Source: Streptomyces sp. SDr-06
Lineage (GTDB): Bacteria > Actinomycetota > Actinomycetes > Streptomycetales > Streptomycetaceae
Length of the DNA stretch: 64,000 bases
NCBI RefSeq assembly: GCF_003324565.1
Contig: NZ_QOLA01000023.1
Location: 1 to 64,000, forward strand
Direction: 5' to 3'
A program made the translations under genes and the position numbers. The notes beneath the pieces are model-generated. The model made no database searches. It was not told where the DNA came from and saw only the letters and a program-made list of their open reading frames with translations. Within the stretch, counting starts at the first letter, position 1. The number at the start of each line of letters is the position of its first letter. Shown here in pieces: positions 25,170 through 34,322 of this stretch.

Positions 25170-26029
25170 TGGACTTCCAACCCACCGATGAGCAGCGCGC
25201 GTTGCGGGCGGGGATGCGGGAGCTGCTCGACGCCCGGTTCGACCACGAGGCCCTGCGGGCCGCCGTGGAGCGGCCGGGCCTCGACCGCGCCCTGTGGCGC
25301 GCGCTCGGCGACGCGGGGTTCTTCGCCCTGCGCCTGCCGGAGGACGAGGGCGGGGTCGGGTTCGGACTGCCCGAGGCGGTGCTCGTGTTCGAGGAGGCCG
25401 GGCGGGCGCTGCTGCCGGGACCGCTGGTGGCGACGCACCTCGCGGCCGGGTCCGTGGCGGGCGCGGCCACCGGCGAGACGGTGGTGACCCGGGTCGACGG
25501 CGGGCTCGTCGGCTGGCTGGCGGAGTCCGACCACGTCCAGGGCGACGCCCGCGACGCGAGGCCCCTCCGCTCGCTCGACCCGCTGACGCCGCTGCACCGG
25601 ACGCCAGGGACCCGTACGTCCACCGTGCCCGAAGCCGTGCTGCTCGCCGCGGCCGAACAGCTGGGCAGCGCGGCCCGCACCACCGAGCTCGCCGTCCAAC
25701 ACGCGCGGACGCGCGAGCAGTTCGGGCGGCCGGTCGGCGCGTTCCAGGCGGTGCAGCACCTCTGCGCGGACATGCTCGTACGCACCGAAGTGTCGCGGGC
25801 CGCCGTCTACGCGGCGGCCGTGACGGGCGACCCGGACGAGATCGCCGGGGCCAAACTACTCGCCGACGAGGCGGCCGTGCGGGGAGCGCGCGACTGTCTC
25901 CAGGTGCACGGCGGAATGGGCTTCACCTGGGAGGCCGACGTGCATCTGCACCTCAAGCGGGCCTGGGTGCGGGCCGAGCAGTGGCAGTCGGCGTCGCAGG
26001 CGGCCGAGGCGTTGGCCGCCGCGCTCTAG
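25169..26029 (+). CDS. short acyl-CoA dehydrogenase subunit
   Basis: A 286-residue ACAD homologue, about 100 residues shorter than usual. The N-terminal helical domain (about 1-95) and the C-terminal helical domain (ARTREQFGRPVGAFQAVQHL, HGGMGFTWEADVHLHLKRAW) are present, but the central beta-domain is cut down to a short linker. Such reduced subunits pair with a full-length partner in alpha2-beta2 enzymes. Its ATG overlaps the stop of the 24006 gene (TGATG), supporting a stoichiometric complex. Alternatively it is a degrading copy, though no frameshift is seen. Confidence 0.85.
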   Translation: MDFQPTDEQRALRAGMRELLDARFDHEALRAAVERPGLDRALWRALGDAGFFALRLPEDEGGVGFGLPEAVLVFEEAGRALLPGPLVATHLAAGSVAGAATGETVVTRVDGGLVGWLAESDHVQGDARDARPLRSLDPLTPLHRTPGTRTSTVPEAVLLAAAEQLGSAARTTELAVQHARTREQFGRPVGAFQAVQHLCADMLVRTEVSRAAVYAAAVTGDPDEIAGAKLLADEAAVRGARDCLQVHGGMGFTWEADVHLHLKRAWVRAEQWQSASQAAEALAAAL

Positions 26030-26281
26030 GGCGGCGGCCAGGAGGTGACCCGTGCGCGGTACATGGTCACGGTGTGTTGACAACCGGCAGGCCCGGCGCA
26101 CTCTCCACGAGCCGGACCCGGGGGTGCTCTCCGGTACTCTCCGTGGGATGCGAGAGGTGGTGTGGCCCGGCTCTCCCGGCGTTGCCGATGCGGCGGCTCC
26201 GGGCCCGGAAACGCACGCCGACCGCGCCGGACGGGGGCGTTGTACGTGCTCCCGTTCGGTTCTCCGCACGGTGAGCCGCAC

Positions 26282-26300
26282 AGTATGCACCACGCATACT
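26282..26300. promoter_or_regulatory. 7-5-7 inverted repeat upstream of HATPase gene
   Basis: AGTATGC, accac and GCATACT form a perfect dyad in the gene-free stretch 26030-26447, about 150 nt upstream of the HATPase protein start. Nothing else recognisable lies in this stretch. Confidence 0.5.
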
Positions 26301-26447
26301 CCTTCGCGCTGGAATATGCCCGAAGCGCTTGTTGCGGTGACTGTACGTCAACCATGCTGTCTCCCATGGGAATCACATTCCGTGACCCCGATGGTGGTCC
26401 CTGTGAGGCGCGAGGCGATGTGTCCGCCGGTTCGGATGGTGTGAACG

Positions 26448-26969
26448 GTGCAGGTGCTTCAGGTTCAGTTGGAGGTCGGACCGGATCCCGCCGAGGTGGG
26501 CCGGGCCCGGAAGTGGGCGCGCTCGCGACTGGCGGGTTCCGGCATAGGGCTCGATGAGCCGTGCGCCGAGACGTTGATCCTGCTGATCTCGGAGCTCGTC
26601 ACCAACGCCGTGGTGCATACGGGCTGTCCGGCGGTGCTGCGGATGCTGCTCGGCCCGGCGGAGGGCGGCACGGTGCGGGTCGAGGTGGCGGACAGCAGCT
26701 GTTGTCCGCCCCGACCGCGCCACGCCCAGGGTGACGACACCAACGGGCGCGGGCTCGAACTCGTCGACGGGCTCGCCGACCGCTGGGGCTGGCGCCCCGA
26801 GGGCGGGGGCAAGTCGATCTGGTGCGAGGTGGACCGCGACGCGCCCGGAGCGCAGTCCGCACCGGAGCTTTCGGGTCATTCGGGGCTCAAGGAGCGTTCG
26901 GGGCGCACGGACGGGGCGTACGGGAGCGGGGCTTACGAGGCTCCACGCGCTGTCACAAATACCGCATAA
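26448..26969 (+). CDS. HATPase_c-type ATP-binding protein (RsbW/SpoIIAB-like)
   Basis: A 173-residue protein with the GHKL ATPase fold. The N-box reads LISELVTNAVVHTG and the glycine-rich lid DDTNGRGLELVDGLADRWGW, both diagnostic of the anti-sigma/regulatory kinase group abundant in Streptomyces. The C-terminal 40 residues are polar and probably disordered. GTG at 26448 is the first start after an in-frame stop. It would bind ATP and might phosphorylate a STAS protein; the STAS protein at 20316 is one candidate but not adjacent. It is not evidently part of the catabolic island around it. Confidence 0.85.
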   Translation: MQVLQVQLEVGPDPAEVGRARKWARSRLAGSGIGLDEPCAETLILLISELVTNAVVHTGCPAVLRMLLGPAEGGTVRVEVADSSCCPPRPRHAQGDDTNGRGLELVDGLADRWGWRPEGGGKSIWCEVDRDAPGAQSAPELSGHSGLKERSGRTDGAYGSGAYEAPRAVTNTA

Positions 26970-27047
26970 GTGACGAACCACCCACCGGGTGTTGACGCAT
27001 CGTTGCGCCCTGATCACCCTGGGATGAGCGATTCGTCGCGAGGGGAC

Positions 27048-27071
27048 GCCGAGGCCCTGCACGGCCTCGGC
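27048..27071. terminator. 9-bp perfect hairpin after HATPase gene
   Basis: gccgaggcc (27048-27056), loop ctgcac and ggcctcggc (27063-27071), 78 nt after the HATPase stop. A second hairpin (gctcctc/gaggagc, 27113-27137) follows. Together they separate the HATPase gene from the convergent cyclase gene. Confidence 0.6.
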
Positions 27072-27218
27072 GAGTGCGGGTCGCGGCTCGGCGTCAGCTC
27101 CACCAGGACGAGGCTCCTCTCAGGGCACACGAGGAGCGGAGCCGGTCGCCGATGCCGGGTGGCGGCGACGGTGCCGCGCTCGGGGCGCGCACGCGGCGCC
27201 GCCACCCGTGAGTCGGGC

Positions 27219-28145
27219 CTAGAGAACGGCCACCGGGGCGACGGGCGTTCCGGTCGCTCCCACGAACGGCTCGGGCATGGCGCTCAGCAGGAACGCGTAG
27301 CGCGACGCCGCCGCGCAGGCCGTGGACAGCGTCTCCAGGTTCCAGTTCTGGCCCTGGAGCATCCCCATCTCCACCAGGTCGAGCGCGTGCACCGGCAGCC
27401 ACAGGTCCTCGATCTCGGGCGGGAAGATCTCGAAGGTGAGCGTGTCGTTGGCGACCGCCGCCACGTCCCGGGCGTGGAACCACTCGGGCGTCCGCACGGA
27501 GAGCCCCGGCGACGGATAGCCGTAGCCGAGCCTGTCCCCGGACAGGTACACCCGCATCTGTCCGGTGCGTACGAGGACGATGTCCCCGGCGCGCACGGTG
27601 ACCCCCGCGAACTCCTCCGCCTCCGCCAGGTCCTCCGGGGTCACCGCGTGCCCGCCTTCGAGCCGGTCTAGCCCCTTGGCACGGGCCACGTCGAGCAGGA
27701 CCCCGCGCGAGACGACAGGGCCGGTCTTGTCGATGCCGCTGAACTCGGCGCCGCCGTGCGCGGTGATGGTGGCGGCGGGGCGGCCGTTGTAGATCTTCCC
27801 GGAGTGCGAGACGTGCGTGAGGGCGTCCCAGTGGGTGGCCGCCTGGAGCCCGAAGGTCACCGCGTCGTCGCTGCACGCCACGGTGCCGGGTCCGAAGATC
27901 TCCTGGTTGATCTGGACCATGGTGTGCAGCGGGTTGATCCGGCCGGGGATGATCCCGGTCTGGACGCCGTCCTGCCGGAGCGGGAGCGCGAGCGGGATGC
28001 GGCGGCCGGACCGGACCTCGGCGGCGGCGCCCCGCATCACCTCGTCGGTGATGAGGTTGAGCGTGCCCCGCTCGTCCTCGGCCCCCCAACGGCCCCAGTT
28101 GTTCACGCGTTTGGCTATGTCGTGGAACTCGGGCGGCAGTGACAT
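27219..28145 (-). CDS. cyclase-family (kynurenine formamidase-like) hydrolase
   Basis: A 308-residue protein of the metal-dependent cyclase/KynB family. The signature histidine/aspartate region appears as ATHWDALTHVSHSG, with the C-terminal VHALDLVEMGMLQGQNWNLE typical of the group. Members hydrolyse amides or lactones, or cyclise polyketides; in a catabolic setting ring or lactone hydrolysis is plausible. ATG 28145 is preceded by GGGAGGGAC. It diverges from the SDR gene at 28233 and shares an intergene containing one island operator. Confidence 0.85.
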   Translation of the reverse strand: MSLPPEFHDIAKRVNNWGRWGAEDERGTLNLITDEVMRGAAAEVRSGRRIPLALPLRQDGVQTGIIPGRINPLHTMVQINQEIFGPGTVACSDDAVTFGLQAATHWDALTHVSHSGKIYNGRPAATITAHGGAEFSGIDKTGPVVSRGVLLDVARAKGLDRLEGGHAVTPEDLAEAEEFAGVTVRAGDIVLVRTGQMRVYLSGDRLGYGYPSPGLSVRTPEWFHARDVAAVANDTLTFEIFPPEIEDLWLPVHALDLVEMGMLQGQNWNLETLSTACAAASRYAFLLSAMPEPFVGATGTPVAPVAVL

Positions 28146-28193
28146 ACCCGTCCCTCCCGGGGTCTTGTGGTGACGCGTCCGACCGGACATAAA

Positions 28194-28212
28194 ATCTAAC
28201 GGGCCGTCAGAA
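28194..28212. promoter_or_regulatory. island operator, site 3
   Basis: ATCTAACGggcCGTCAGAA, one arm with a G-to-A change, midway between the divergent cyclase and SDR genes. Confidence 0.65.
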
Positions 28213-28232
28213 ACCGCGGGAAGGGGCCGGAC

Positions 28233-29159
28233 GTGGGGAACTTCTTGGCAGGCAAGGTCGTCGCCGTGACGGGGGCCGGCCGGGGCATCGGCCGCGCCGT
28301 CGCGCTCGCCGCGGCCGCCGAGGGAGCCAGGGTCGTCGTCAACGACTACGGCGTCTCGATCGAGGGCGGTGAGCCCAGCAGCGAGATCGCCGACGGGGTG
28401 GTCAAGGAGATCGTCGCGGCGGGCGGCGAGGCCGTGGCCGTCGCCGACGACATCTCCACGATGGCGGGCGGCCAGCGCATCGTGGACACGGCGCTGGCGC
28501 GGTACGGGCGGATCGACGGGGTGGTGTGCGTGGCGGGCATCCTGCGCGAACGCATGCTGTTCAACATGTCCGAGGAGGAGTGGGACCCGGTGGTCGCCAC
28601 GCACCTCAAAGGCACGTTCACGGTGTTCCGGGCCGCGTCGGCGGTGATGCGCAAGCAGGGCTCGGGCACGCTGATCGGCTTCACCAGCGGCAACCACCAG
28701 GGCAGTGTCGCCCAGGCCAACTACAGCGCGGCGAAGGGGGGCATCATCTCGCTGGTACGCAGCGCCGCGCTCGGCCTGCACAAGTACGGGGTGACGGCGA
28801 ACGCGGTGGCGCCCGTCGCCCGCACCCGGATGTCGGCCAACGTCCCCATGGAGCTCAAGGAGATCGGCTCGCCGGAGGACGTCGCGGCGCTGGTGGTCTA
28901 TCTGCTGTCCGAGCGGGCCCGGGACGAGGGGATCACCGGGCAGGTGTACACCGTCGCGGGTCCCAAGATCGCGGTGTGGGCGCAGCCGCGGGAGCTCCGC
29001 GCGGGGTACGCGGAGGGGGGCTGGACGCCTGAACGCATCGCCGACTTCCTGCCGGGGACGGTGGGGGTGGATCCCATGCCGATGCTGGCGCGGCTGGAGG
29101 AGATGGCTCAGGCCGCGGCGTCCTCGGCCCGTCCCAACGCGGGGCCCCCTGCGGGCTGA
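28233..29159 (+). CDS. short-chain dehydrogenase (multifunctional-enzyme-2-like 3-hydroxyacyl-CoA dehydrogenase)
   Basis: A 308-residue SDR. The nucleotide-binding TGAGRGIG is at 13-20, the catalytic Ser is near 152, and Tyr164/Lys168 are in NYSAAK. The NDYG segment after the second strand and the C-terminal extension (SDR core ends near 245) are like the dehydrogenase unit of peroxisomal MFE-2/HSD17B4, which oxidises 3-hydroxyacyl-CoA. GTG 28233 has GGGAAGGGG upstream. It is under the operator at 28194. Beta-oxidation of a branched or steroid-like acyl-CoA is the best reading. Confidence 0.88.
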   Translation: MGNFLAGKVVAVTGAGRGIGRAVALAAAAEGARVVVNDYGVSIEGGEPSSEIADGVVKEIVAAGGEAVAVADDISTMAGGQRIVDTALARYGRIDGVVCVAGILRERMLFNMSEEEWDPVVATHLKGTFTVFRAASAVMRKQGSGTLIGFTSGNHQGSVAQANYSAAKGGIISLVRSAALGLHKYGVTANAVAPVARTRMSANVPMELKEIGSPEDVAALVVYLLSERARDEGITGQVYTVAGPKIAVWAQPRELRAGYAEGGWTPERIADFLPGTVGVDPMPMLARLEEMAQAAASSARPNAGPPAG

Positions 29160-29317
29160 GCGTGCCCTCCCTCCGCCATGCCCGGGGCTCCGCCCCAGAC
29201 CCCGGGGGCTTGCCCACCCGCCCGTGCGGCGGGTCGAGATGGCTGAGCCCCGGGGGCGCCGCCCCCGAACCCCCCGCTCCTCTCATGCCGGAGGCGATGG
29301 ATGCCCGCACGACCCCC

Positions 29318-29545
29318 GCGGACCGTGCCCGCTTCTCGCGCAGTTCCCCGCGCCCCTTAACCCCCTTCGATCTGCGGACCGTGCCCGCTTCTCGCGCCGT
29401 TCCCCGCGCCCCTGGCGGGATGGTGCTGGCCCGCACGGGGCGTTTCAGCCCGTCATGGGGGTCCCCCCTGGCCCTTAAGGCCTTGGGGGAGATTGAGGAC
29501 GAGCGCCCTTAAGGCGCGAACGGGGTCTGGGGCGGAGCCCCAGGG
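29318..29545. repeat. tandem cgcgcagttcc pair plus dispersed ~100-bp element
   Basis: The 436-nt gap 29160-29595 has no gene. Two copies of gcggaccgtgcccgcttctc followed by gcgcmgttccccgcgcccct span 29318-29413. A dispersed element (29446-29545) then runs from cagcccgtcatgggggtccc through ggcccttaaggccttggggg to tggggcggagccccag. The same element recurs at 39497 and, inverted, at 44875. Confidence 0.8.
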
Positions 29546-29595
29546 ATGCCCGCACCCGCGGGGTGGGGAAGAACGCTCTCTCGACTGGAGGCACC

Positions 29596-30735
29596 GTGGA
29601 CTTCCGCACAGACCCGCAGGACGACACCTTCCGCCACGCCGCCCGTACCTGGCTGGCCACCCACATGGCCGACCAACCCGAGGACTGGGAGAGGGAGTTG
29701 GGCCGGGGCGGCTGGATCGGGCTGGGGTGGCCGGACGGAGCGTACGGCAACCGCACCGCCACCCTCACCCAGCAGGTCGTCTGGGCCGAGGAGTACGCCC
29801 GCGCCGGGGCCCCCACCCGCACCGGCCACATCGGCGAGAACCTCCTCGCCCCCACCCTCTTCGCCCACGGCACCCCCGCCCAGAAGGACCGCTTCCTGCC
29901 CCCCATCGCCCGCGGCGAGGAGCTGTGGTGCCAGGGCTACAGCGAACCCGGCGCGGGCTCCGACCTGGCCGGGGTCCGGACCGCCGCCCGCCGCGACGGC
30001 GACACGTACCGCGTCACGGGTCAGAAGATCTGGACGTCGCTGGCCCACGAGGCCGACTGGTGCTTCGTGCTGGCCCGTACCGAGGAGGGCTCGCGGCGCC
30101 ACCACGGCCTGTCGTTCCTCCTCGTCCCGATGGACCAGCCGGGCAGGATCGAGGTCCGCCCGATCCGGCAGATGACGGGGACGAGCGAGTTCAACGAGGT
30201 GTTCTTCGACGGCGCCGAGGCGCGGGCCGAGCACCTCGTGGGCGGCGAGGGCAACGGCTGGCAGGTCGCCATGAGTCTGCTCGACTTGGAGCGCGGGGTC
30301 TCCACGCTGGCCCAACAGGTCGGCTTCGAGGCGGAGTTGGGGCGCGTCGTATCCCTCGCGCTCGACAGCGGTGCCGTCCGTGATCCCGTCCTGCGGCGGC
30401 GTCTCGTCGACCAGTGGGCCGAGCTGAGGGTCATGCGGTGGAACGCCCTGCGCACGCTGGGGGGTTCGGGCGAGTCGGGCTCGTCCAGCGTGGCCAAGCT
30501 GCTGTGGGGCGGCTGGCACCAGCGGCTCGGGGAGCTGGCGATGGCGGTGCGGGGGGCGGCCGGCGCCGTGGGACCGGCCGACTGGGACGAGGCACGGCCC
30601 TACGGACTCGACCCGCTCCAGCACCTGTTCCTGTTCAGCAGGGCCGACACGATCTACGGCGGCTCGGACGAGATCCAGCGCACCATCATCGCCGAGCGGG
30701 TGCTCGGCCTGCCCAGGGAGGTCCGTGTTCCGTGA
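29596..30735 (+). CDS. acyl-CoA dehydrogenase
   Basis: A 379-residue flavoprotein with CQGYSEPGAGSDLAGVRTAA, VTGQKIWTSLAHEADWCFVL and the terminal YGGSDEIQRTIIAERVLGLP. At the place of the YEG catalytic Glu of short/medium-chain ACADs there is Gly, so the base must lie elsewhere, as in long-chain or isovaleryl-type enzymes. GTG 29596 is preceded by GGAGG at 6 nt. It overlaps the zinc dehydrogenase by GTGA. No island operator was found upstream, only the repeat region, so its inclusion in the regulon is uncertain. Confidence 0.9.
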   Translation: MDFRTDPQDDTFRHAARTWLATHMADQPEDWERELGRGGWIGLGWPDGAYGNRTATLTQQVVWAEEYARAGAPTRTGHIGENLLAPTLFAHGTPAQKDRFLPPIARGEELWCQGYSEPGAGSDLAGVRTAARRDGDTYRVTGQKIWTSLAHEADWCFVLARTEEGSRRHHGLSFLLVPMDQPGRIEVRPIRQMTGTSEFNEVFFDGAEARAEHLVGGEGNGWQVAMSLLDLERGVSTLAQQVGFEAELGRVVSLALDSGAVRDPVLRRRLVDQWAELRVMRWNALRTLGGSGESGSSSVAKLLWGGWHQRLGELAMAVRGAAGAVGPADWDEARPYGLDPLQHLFLFSRADTIYGGSDEIQRTIIAERVLGLPREVRVP

Positions 30736-31781
30736 GAGGCGTCGTGTTCGACGGGAAGCAGAGCCAGGTCGTCGACGATCTGGAGGTACGGGACCCGGGC
30801 CCGGGGGAGGTGCTCGTGGCCGTCGCGGCGGCCGGGCTGTGCCACTCCGACCTGTCCGTCATCGACGGCACGATCCCGTTCCCGGTGCCGGTGGTGCTCG
30901 GCCACGAGGGCGCGGGCGTGGTGGAGGCGGTGGGCGCGGGGGTCGGCCATGTGGCGCCCGGCGACCACGTCGCCCTGTCCACGCTGGCCAACTGCGGGGC
31001 GTGCGCCGAGTGCGACCGGGGCAGGCCGACGATGTGCCGCAAGGCGATCGGCATGCCGGGCCGCCCGTTCTCGCGGGGCGGAGCGCCGCTCCACCAGTTC
31101 GCCGCCAACTCGGCGTTCGCGGAACGCACCCTGGTCAAGGCCGTACAGGCGATCAGGATCCCCGAGGACGTGCCGCTCACCTCGGCGGCCCTGATCGGCT
31201 GCGGGGTCCTGACGGGCGTGGGCGCGGTGCTCAACCGGGCCAGGGTGGACGTCGGCGAGACGGTGGTGGTCATCGGCACCGGGGGGATCGGCCTCAACGT
31301 CATCCAGGGTGCGCGCATCGCGGGCGCCTCGGTGATCGTCGCCGTGGACACCAACCCGGCGAAGGAGCCGCTGGCCCGCCGGTTCGGCGCCACCCACTTC
31401 CTGCCCTCCGCCGACGGCGTCCGCGACCTCCTGCCCAGCGGCGCCGACCACGCCTTCGAATGCGTGGGCCACCCGGCCCTGGTCCGCGCGGCCGTCGACC
31501 TCCTGGACCGGCACGGCCAGGCGATCCTGCTCGGCATGACCGCCCCCACGGTCGAGGCGTCGTTCGCGCCCGCCGCCCTGTTCCTGGACAAGTCCATCCT
31601 GGGCTGCCGCTACGGCAGTTCGCGCCCCCAGCGCGACATCCCGCGCTATGCCGACCTGTACCGCCGCGGCGCCCTGCTCCTCGACGAACTGGTCACCAGG
31701 ACGTACCCCGTCGAGGACTTCACCAAGGCGGCGGACGACCTGCACCACGGGAGGGTGGCGCGGGGGGTGCTGACGTTCTAG
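30732..31781 (+). CDS. zinc-dependent alcohol dehydrogenase (MDR family)
   Basis: A 349-residue medium-chain dehydrogenase. The catalytic zinc ligands are visible as Cys37 (GLCHSD) and His58-Glu59 (GHEGAGVVE), the structural zinc ligands as Cys88, Cys91, Cys94 and Cys102, and the dinucleotide fold as GTGGIGLN. It resembles class III-like or NDMA-type alcohol dehydrogenases and would oxidise a primary or secondary alcohol intermediate. The GTG start overlaps the ACAD stop (GTGA), so the two are translationally coupled. Confidence 0.92.
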   Translation: MRGVVFDGKQSQVVDDLEVRDPGPGEVLVAVAAAGLCHSDLSVIDGTIPFPVPVVLGHEGAGVVEAVGAGVGHVAPGDHVALSTLANCGACAECDRGRPTMCRKAIGMPGRPFSRGGAPLHQFAANSAFAERTLVKAVQAIRIPEDVPLTSAALIGCGVLTGVGAVLNRARVDVGETVVVIGTGGIGLNVIQGARIAGASVIVAVDTNPAKEPLARRFGATHFLPSADGVRDLLPSGADHAFECVGHPALVRAAVDLLDRHGQAILLGMTAPTVEASFAPAALFLDKSILGCRYGSSRPQRDIPRYADLYRRGALLLDELVTRTYPVEDFTKAADDLHHGRVARGVLTF

Positions 31782-31809
31782 CCGGGCCGCGCCTCCTGCC
31801 GCGGCGGGG

Positions 31810-32814
31810 TCAACTCCCCACGCCCGCACGGAAGGCGCGCCGATAGGCGGTCGGGGGGACGCCGAGGGCCGCCTGGAGGTGCTGGCGCAGGGAGGTCGCC
31901 GTGTTGAAGCCCGCCGCGCGGGCTATCGCCTCCACCGAAAGATCCGTGGATTCGAGCAGGTGGCGGGCGTGCTCCACGCGCTGCTGGGTGAGCCACTGGC
32001 CGGGGCTCAGACCCACCTCCTCACGGAAGCGGCGGGTGAAGGTGCGCACCGACATCGCCTCCCGCTCGGCCAGGTCGCGCAGCTGGATCGGTTCGTGCAG
32101 GCGGCCGAGCGCCCAGGCCCGCGCGCCCGTCGTGGTCGCCAACTGCGGCTCGGGGACCGGGCGTTCGATGAACTGCGACTGCCCGCCGGGCCGGTGCGGC
32201 GGCACCACCGTGCGCCGAGCCACGTCGTTGGCGACGGCCGAGCCGTGGTCGCGCCGCACGATGTGCAGGCACAGGTCGATCCCGGCGGCCACCCCGGCCG
32301 AGGTCAGCACGTCGCCGTCGTCGATGAACAGCACCTCCGGGTCCACCTCGACGGCGGGGAAGCGCCGCTGGAAGTGCTCGGCCGAGGCCCAGTGCGCGGC
32401 GGCCGGGCGGCCGTCCAGGTAGCCCGCGGCCGCCAGGACGTAGCCGCCGGTGCAGATGGCCACCATGCGGGTGCCGGGGCGTACGAGGGCGAGTGCGGCG
32501 GCCAGTTCGGGGGTGAGCACACCCTCCTCGAAGACCGGGCCGAGCTCGTACGAGGCCGGGATCACCACGGTGTCGGCGGTGGCCAGCGTCTCGGGCCCCT
32601 TCTCGACGAGGATCGAGAAGTCCGCGTCCGTGCGCACCGGCCCCGGCGGCCGCACCGAGCACGTCACCACCTCGTACAGCGCCCCGCGCTCCGGGTCCAC
32701 CGCGCGTCCGAAGATCCGCTGCGGGATGCCGAGCTCGAAGGGGAGCAGCCCGTCGAGCGCGAGCACCACGACGCGGTGGGGCGCGCCTCCCGCACGGCCG
32801 GGGCGCTGGTTCAT
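31810..32814 (-). CDS. GlxA-type AraC-family transcriptional regulator
   Basis: A 334-residue regulator. The N-terminal DJ-1/PfpI-like amidotransferase-fold domain (about 12-190) contains VVVLALDGLLPFELGIPQRIF and VAICTGGYVLAAAGYLDGRPA. The C-terminal AraC DNA-binding domain (about 225-325) contains RTFTRRFREEVGLSPGQWL and VEAIARAAGFNTATSLRQHL. GAGAGGGAG precedes the ATG. It diverges from the MFS transporter at 32933, which it probably controls in response to a small ligand. No island operator lies in this intergene. Confidence 0.92.
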   Translation of the reverse strand: MNQRPGRAGGAPHRVVVLALDGLLPFELGIPQRIFGRAVDPERGALYEVVTCSVRPPGPVRTDADFSILVEKGPETLATADTVVIPASYELGPVFEEGVLTPELAAALALVRPGTRMVAICTGGYVLAAAGYLDGRPAAAHWASAEHFQRRFPAVEVDPEVLFIDDGDVLTSAGVAAGIDLCLHIVRRDHGSAVANDVARRTVVPPHRPGGQSQFIERPVPEPQLATTTGARAWALGRLHEPIQLRDLAEREAMSVRTFTRRFREEVGLSPGQWLTQQRVEHARHLLESTDLSVEAIARAAGFNTATSLRQHLQAALGVPPTAYRRAFRAGVGS

Positions 32815-32932
32815 GGCGGTTCTCCCTCTCGATCACGGGCCACGGGCAGCGGCCGGGGCGTGGCCCGATCCCTGCGAAGGGTGACCTTTGAGCCACTCGT
32901 TCGGCCACCAGCGTACGGCCAGGCTGTGTGAC

Positions 32933-34240
32933 GTGACCCAGACAACCGACAGCCCCCAGGTCGAGCCCGCGCCGCTCAGGAAGGCCGAGTCCAGGATCCA
33001 CCGCGCGTGGTTCGTGGCGGCCGTCGCCTTCGTCACGATCATCGGGGCGGCGGCCTTCCGCTCGCTGCCCGGCCTTCTGATCGACCCGCTGCACGACGAG
33101 TTCCACTGGTCGCGCGGCACCATCGGCGCCGCGGTCTCGGTGAACCTCGCCCTCTACGGCCTCACCGCCCCCTTCGCCGCCGCCCTGATGGACCGCTTCG
33201 GCATCCGCAAGGTCGTCGCGGTCGCCCTGACCGTGATCGCGGCGGGCTCGGGGCTCACCGTCTTCATGCACGCTGCCTGGCAACTCATCCTGTACTGGGG
33301 CCTGTTGGTGGGCCTGGGCAGTGGCTCGATGGCGCTCGCGTTCGCGGCGACCGTCACCAACCGCTGGTTCACCGAGCGCCGCGGCCTGGTCACCGGCATC
33401 CTGACCGCGGCCTCCGCCTCCGGCCAGCTGATCTTCCTGCCGCTGCTGTCCTGGATGGTCGAGGCCCACGGCTGGCGTCCGGCCGCCATCACCGTGACCC
33501 TGGCCGCGCTCGCCGTCGTCCCGTTCGTCTGGCTGCTCCTGCGCGACCACCCGGCCGACGTGGGCCTCGCGCCGTACGGATCGGGGGCGTACGTACCCAA
33601 GCCCGCGCCCGTCACCGGCGCGGCCCGCCGCACCCTCACGGTGCTCGTGCGGGCCGCCCGCACCGGGCCGTTCTGGCTGCTCGCGGGCACCTTCGCGATC
33701 TGCGGGGCCTCCACCAACGGCCTGGTCCAGACCCACTTCGTACCCGCCGCCCACGATCACGGCATGCCGGTCACGGCCGCCGCGGGGCTCCTCGCCGTCA
33801 TCGGGGTCTTCGACGTGGCGGGCACGATCTTCTCCGGCTGGCTTACCGACCGCTTCGAAGCCCGCCGCCTGCTCGCGACGTACTACGCCCTGCGCGGCGT
33901 CTCGCTGCTCTTCCTGCCGATGCTGCTCGCACCAGCCGTCCACCCGCCGATGATCTTCTTCATCGTCTTCTACGGGCTCGACTGGGTGGCCACCGTGCCG
34001 CCCACCATCGCCCTGTGCCGTCAGCACTACGGCGAGGACAGCGCCATCGTCTTCGGCTGGGTGCTCGCCTCGCACCAGGTCGGCGCGGCCCTCATCGCCT
34101 TCCTCGGCGGCCTGGCCCGCGACGTCTTCGGCAGCTACGACGTCGTCTGGTACGCCGCGGGCGCGCTGTGTGCGGCGGCCGCCCTGATGGCCCTGGTCAT
34201 CCGCCGGGGCGGCCCCGCCGGGGAACCGCTCGCCGTGTGA
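32933..34240 (+). CDS. MFS transporter
   Basis: A 435-residue permease with about 12 hydrophobic segments in two halves. The loop 2-3 motif is present as ALMDRFGIRKVV and repeats in the second half as GWLTDRFEARRLL. It resembles monocarboxylate- or oxalate/formate-type MFS carriers more than drug pumps (AAAFRSLPGLLIDPLHDEF opening helix). GTG 32933 has no strong Shine-Dalgarno. Divergent from the GlxA-type regulator and inside the catabolic island, it could import the substrate. Confidence 0.88.
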   Translation: MTQTTDSPQVEPAPLRKAESRIHRAWFVAAVAFVTIIGAAAFRSLPGLLIDPLHDEFHWSRGTIGAAVSVNLALYGLTAPFAAALMDRFGIRKVVAVALTVIAAGSGLTVFMHAAWQLILYWGLLVGLGSGSMALAFAATVTNRWFTERRGLVTGILTAASASGQLIFLPLLSWMVEAHGWRPAAITVTLAALAVVPFVWLLLRDHPADVGLAPYGSGAYVPKPAPVTGAARRTLTVLVRAARTGPFWLLAGTFAICGASTNGLVQTHFVPAAHDHGMPVTAAAGLLAVIGVFDVAGTIFSGWLTDRFEARRLLATYYALRGVSLLFLPMLLAPAVHPPMIFFIVFYGLDWVATVPPTIALCRQHYGEDSAIVFGWVLASHQVGAALIAFLGGLARDVFGSYDVVWYAAGALCAAAALMALVIRRGGPAGEPLAV

Positions 34241-34322
34241 TCCCCTCTTCCCGTACGGGGACGGCGCCGGGTGCCGCTCGGCGGGACCCGCGTTCCCCGA
34301 CGGGCAACCGAGGGGGAACGCC

